Positions 14,358 through 16,338 of a stretch of 16,338 nucleotides of DNA are shown piece after piece. The notes under the pieces are model-generated. The model searched no databases. It was given only the letters and a program-made list of their open reading frames with translations, and had not been told where the DNA came from. The first letter of the stretch is position 1; every line of letters starts with the position of its first letter. This stretch comes from a bacterium. Its GTDB lineage: Bacteria; Planctomycetota; J058; JAJDCP01. Made by a program: the position numbers and the translations under genes. The DNA is taken from NCBI GenBank assembly GCA_030428695.1, contig JAUIEM010000223.1, positions 1 to 16,338 of the forward strand, given 5' to 3'.

Positions 14358-15129
14358 GCTGACCGCACTGTTCGAGTGGATGCAGGACCAGCTGCTCGGG
14401 GCGGTGGACGACCCGGAGGCGGTCGCCGCGACCTTCCGCTCGACCCCCGGCTGGTCGGCGGCCGCGCGCCTCGGCCAGTACCGGAGCATGATCCGCTACC
14501 GGCTGATCGAGGTCCTGGTCGAAGACTTCCCCGCGCTGCACGCGGTGCTCGGCGGCGAGGCCTTCTGGACCCTGGCCCGGGCCTACCTGCGCGCCTTCCC
14601 TCCCGTCGACCACAGCCTCGCCGCCCTCGGCGCACAGCTGCCGCGCTTCCTCGCCGACACCGAGCCCGGGCGCCCCGCGCTGTTCGAGCTCGCCCGCCTC
14701 GAGCGCGCGCTGATCGACGTCTTCCACGCTCCCCGCGAGCCGGGCCTGGCGCCCGAGGGCATCGCGGCGCTCGCGCCCGAGCAGTGGGCGGTGCGGCGCC
14801 TGGGCTTCCGCGCCTGCGTGCGGCTGTTCGCCTTCGACCACCGCCTCGAGCCCTGGCTCTCGGCCGCCCGCTCCGGGGGACCGCTGCCGCCCCTGGAGGC
14901 GGGCCGCAGCTACATGCTGGTCTACCGGCCCGGGCTGACGGTCAAGCGCTGCGACCTGGCCCGCGCGCAGTACACGCTGCTCGAGGCGCTCGCGGCGGGC
15001 TTCCCGCTCGGGGCGGCGCTGATGCGCTGCGCCGCGCTGCCGGGCACCGACCCTGCCCGCCTGCTCGCGGAGGTCGGCGGCTGGTTCCAGCGCTGGGCGA
15101 AGGTCGGCGTCTTCCGGGGCGAGGACTGA
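14350..15129 (+). CDS. DUF2063 / BufC-like MNIO partner protein
   Basis: 259 residues, cytoplasmic, no signal or membrane segment. The N-terminal half (about 5-105) is the helical DUF2063 domain, with RLGQYRSMIRYRLIEVLVEDFPALHAVLGGEAFW being its typical core. The C-terminal part (about 150-259) is a mixed alpha/beta domain. In bufferin and related RiPP systems the equivalent protein binds the precursor and delivers it to the MNIO enzyme, similar to a RiPP recognition element; older database names call it a putative DNA-binding domain. The gene begins 8 nt before the end of the DUF692 gene, so the two proteins are probably made in fixed ratio. No loss or truncation is evident. Confidence 0.9.
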   Translation: MAELTALFEWMQDQLLGAVDDPEAVAATFRSTPGWSAAARLGQYRSMIRYRLIEVLVEDFPALHAVLGGEAFWTLARAYLRAFPPVDHSLAALGAQLPRFLADTEPGRPALFELARLERALIDVFHAPREPGLAPEGIAALAPEQWAVRRLGFRACVRLFAFDHRLEPWLSAARSGGPLPPLEAGRSYMLVYRPGLTVKRCDLARAQYTLLEALAAGFPLGAALMRCAALPGTDPARLLAEVGGWFQRWAKVGVFRGED

Positions 15130-15132
15130 GCG

Positions 15133-16263
15133 GTGGGGGAACCGGTGTCCGACCGCCAGCGCCGCTCCCGCACCGTGTGGATCGCCATCGGCATCGCCGT
15201 CGCGCTCAGCCTGCTCGTGCTGGCGGCGCTCGTGCCGGGCATCCTCGCCAAGCAGCGGGAGGAAGAGCGGGCCGCCCGGCTGCGCAGGATCATCGGCGGC
15301 GCGACGCCGACTGATGCGGAGCTGCGCGACCTGGCCCCGGAGCTGATCCCTCGCGCCCTCGACCGGCTCGCGGATCCGGAGCTGCACGTCGCCGGGGCGA
15401 ACGCCATGCACGCGCTGGTGCAGCAGGCCTGGGCGCTGGAGCTGTTGACGGTGCAAGAGCAGGGACGCTACCTCGGCCTCGGCGCCGCGCTGGAGATCTC
15501 CGCGCAGCGGGTCCGGTTCCCGGTCGAGGAGCGCCGCTGGGTATACCTGAACAGCCAGGGCCCGTGGCTCGGGGAGCTCGCGCTCGACACGGAGGGCGAG
15601 CTGATCGTCACCGTCGACGACCGCGAGGTCGCCCGCCACCGCTACGTCGGCGAGCCCGACCGCGGCGGCTCGTGGTGGAAGCAGGCCTCGATCGACCTCC
15701 AGAGCACCTGCCCGGACACCGGCAGCTACACCCTCCGGGCGGTCCTCCGCCTGACCTGTGGCGACGCGCGTGGGGAGCGGGTCGAGACGCTGCCGATCGA
15801 GGTGGTCCCCGGTGACTGGCGCGCGGTCGTCACGCGGGTCGACGATGCGGAGGCCCGCGCGCTGGTCTCCCGGGCGGTCGATATCGCGTTCGGGAATGCG
15901 TGGCAGGACATCGGGCCGGATCTGCACCTCACGCCGGATGCCGACCACCTCACCCACTGGTCGGCGACGACCGAGCCGCTGCCCTTCTGGATCTGGCACG
16001 ACCTCCGGGTCGAGCTCGACGGCGAGACCTTGCCGATCACCGGCCTCAGCGTGATCCGCCCGGGGACGATCAAGCCCTACCCGAACGAGTCGCGGCCGAC
16101 CCGGCATGCGCTCACGGTGCGCCCGCCCCTGCCCGCCGGCACCCACACCGTCACCGTCCGCCTGACCCCGAACCCGCGCTGGCTGCTCCGCGAGGTCGAC
16201 GGCGACGAGGTCCCGATGTACGGCGCCGAGCTGGTGTTCGAGCGCACGCTGGTCGTCGAGTAG
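15133..16263 (+). CDS. Membrane-anchored protein of unknown family, last gene of the bufferin operon
   Basis: 376 residues if started at GTG 15133 (GAGGA 7 nt upstream); a second GTG at 15145 (GGGGGA 4 nt upstream) is equally good and gives 372. A short Arg-rich cytoplasmic end is followed by one membrane helix (about 14-37). A helical stretch with many Ala/Leu (about 45-105) follows, and then about 270 residues that look like two beta-sandwich domains. Two Cys occur close together (STCPDTG...LTCGD). The large part should face the periplasm. I do not recognise the family. It begins 3 nt after the BufC-like gene, where many bufferin operons carry a DoxX-type membrane protein; this is not DoxX (only one membrane helix). 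A role in handling the exported peptide or metal is only inferred from position. Confidence 0.8.
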   Translation: MGEPVSDRQRRSRTVWIAIGIAVALSLLVLAALVPGILAKQREEERAARLRRIIGGATPTDAELRDLAPELIPRALDRLADPELHVAGANAMHALVQQAWALELLTVQEQGRYLGLGAALEISAQRVRFPVEERRWVYLNSQGPWLGELALDTEGELIVTVDDREVARHRYVGEPDRGGSWWKQASIDLQSTCPDTGSYTLRAVLRLTCGDARGERVETLPIEVVPGDWRAVVTRVDDAEARALVSRAVDIAFGNAWQDIGPDLHLTPDADHLTHWSATTEPLPFWIWHDLRVELDGETLPITGLSVIRPGTIKPYPNESRPTRHALTVRPPLPAGTHTVTVRLTPNPRWLLREVDGDEVPMYGAELVFERTLVVE

Positions 16264-16338
16264 GGGCCCGGAAAAGAACAAGTCGAGCACCGAGGGTGCG
16301 GATGCGGCAGGAATTGTGGTGCTTGGCGAGTGACGCAT

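Noticed and set aside
14350..15129. DUF2063 protein as a DNA-binding regulator
   Set aside because: The old family name suggests DNA binding, but overlap with the DUF692 gene and the RiPP context point to a precursor-recognition partner.
16287..16299. GCACC-GAG-GGTGC hairpin in the 75-nt tail after the last gene
   Set aside because: The stem has only 5 bp and no T-run follows on the plus strand. On the minus strand a T-rich stretch follows, but no minus-strand gene leading into it is visible in the window.
14308..16338. 676-codon minus-strand frame beginning at the right edge
   Set aside because: It is the antisense shadow of the BufC-like and unknown genes. Only its first few codons lie outside them, and no ribosome-binding evidence is visible.

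Overview
The window is about 70% GC and densely coded, with strong third-position GC bias that produces very long meaningless antisense ORFs. The gene content suggests a high-GC diderm bacterium: an RND pump with its periplasmic adaptor, Sec and probable Tat signal peptides, and a Hanks-type Ser/Thr kinase. Planctomycetota or Myxococcota-like lineages fit best, but no rRNA or marker settles the phylum.

Left part (1-5390, minus strand). Reading in the direction of transcription: a secreted ChaN/Tiki-like protein with a C-terminal PDZ-like domain, an archease that overlaps it and appears to start at CTG, glutamyl-tRNA synthetase (gltX) with its own candidate promoter, and a large Ser/Thr protein kinase running off the left edge. 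The kinase has a good sigma70-type promoter. Its short leader can fold into a perfect three-way junction ending 2 nt before the Shine-Dalgarno sequence.

Middle (5594-12983, plus strand). A candidate promoter drives five tightly coupled genes: RND adaptor, RND permease, a UbiA-family prenyl-phosphate phosphoribosyltransferase, a DprE1-like FAD oxidase and a DprE2-like reductase. Four of the five genes overlap the next one or sit within 4 nt of it. The last three genes are the core of decaprenyl-phosphoryl-D-arabinose synthesis, best known from mycobacteria. Here they are coupled to an RND exporter. The DprE1 homologue carries Ala at the position of the benzothiazinone-target Cys.

Right part (12984-16338, plus strand). 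A bufferin-type RiPP operon: a cysteine-rich precursor with a probable Tat signal and four CX5CX5C repeats, a DUF692/MNIO iron oxidase, and a DUF2063/BufC-like partner. A membrane-anchored protein of unknown family follows only 3 nt later. A direct repeat and an ECF-like GGAAC-N17-CGTT promoter candidate lie in front of the precursor. By analogy with described bufferins, the expected role is metal (copper) sequestration in the periplasm after Cys modification. The most novel points are the Tat-type, four-repeat precursor with its unknown fourth gene, the RND/DPA operon, and the kinase leader structure.
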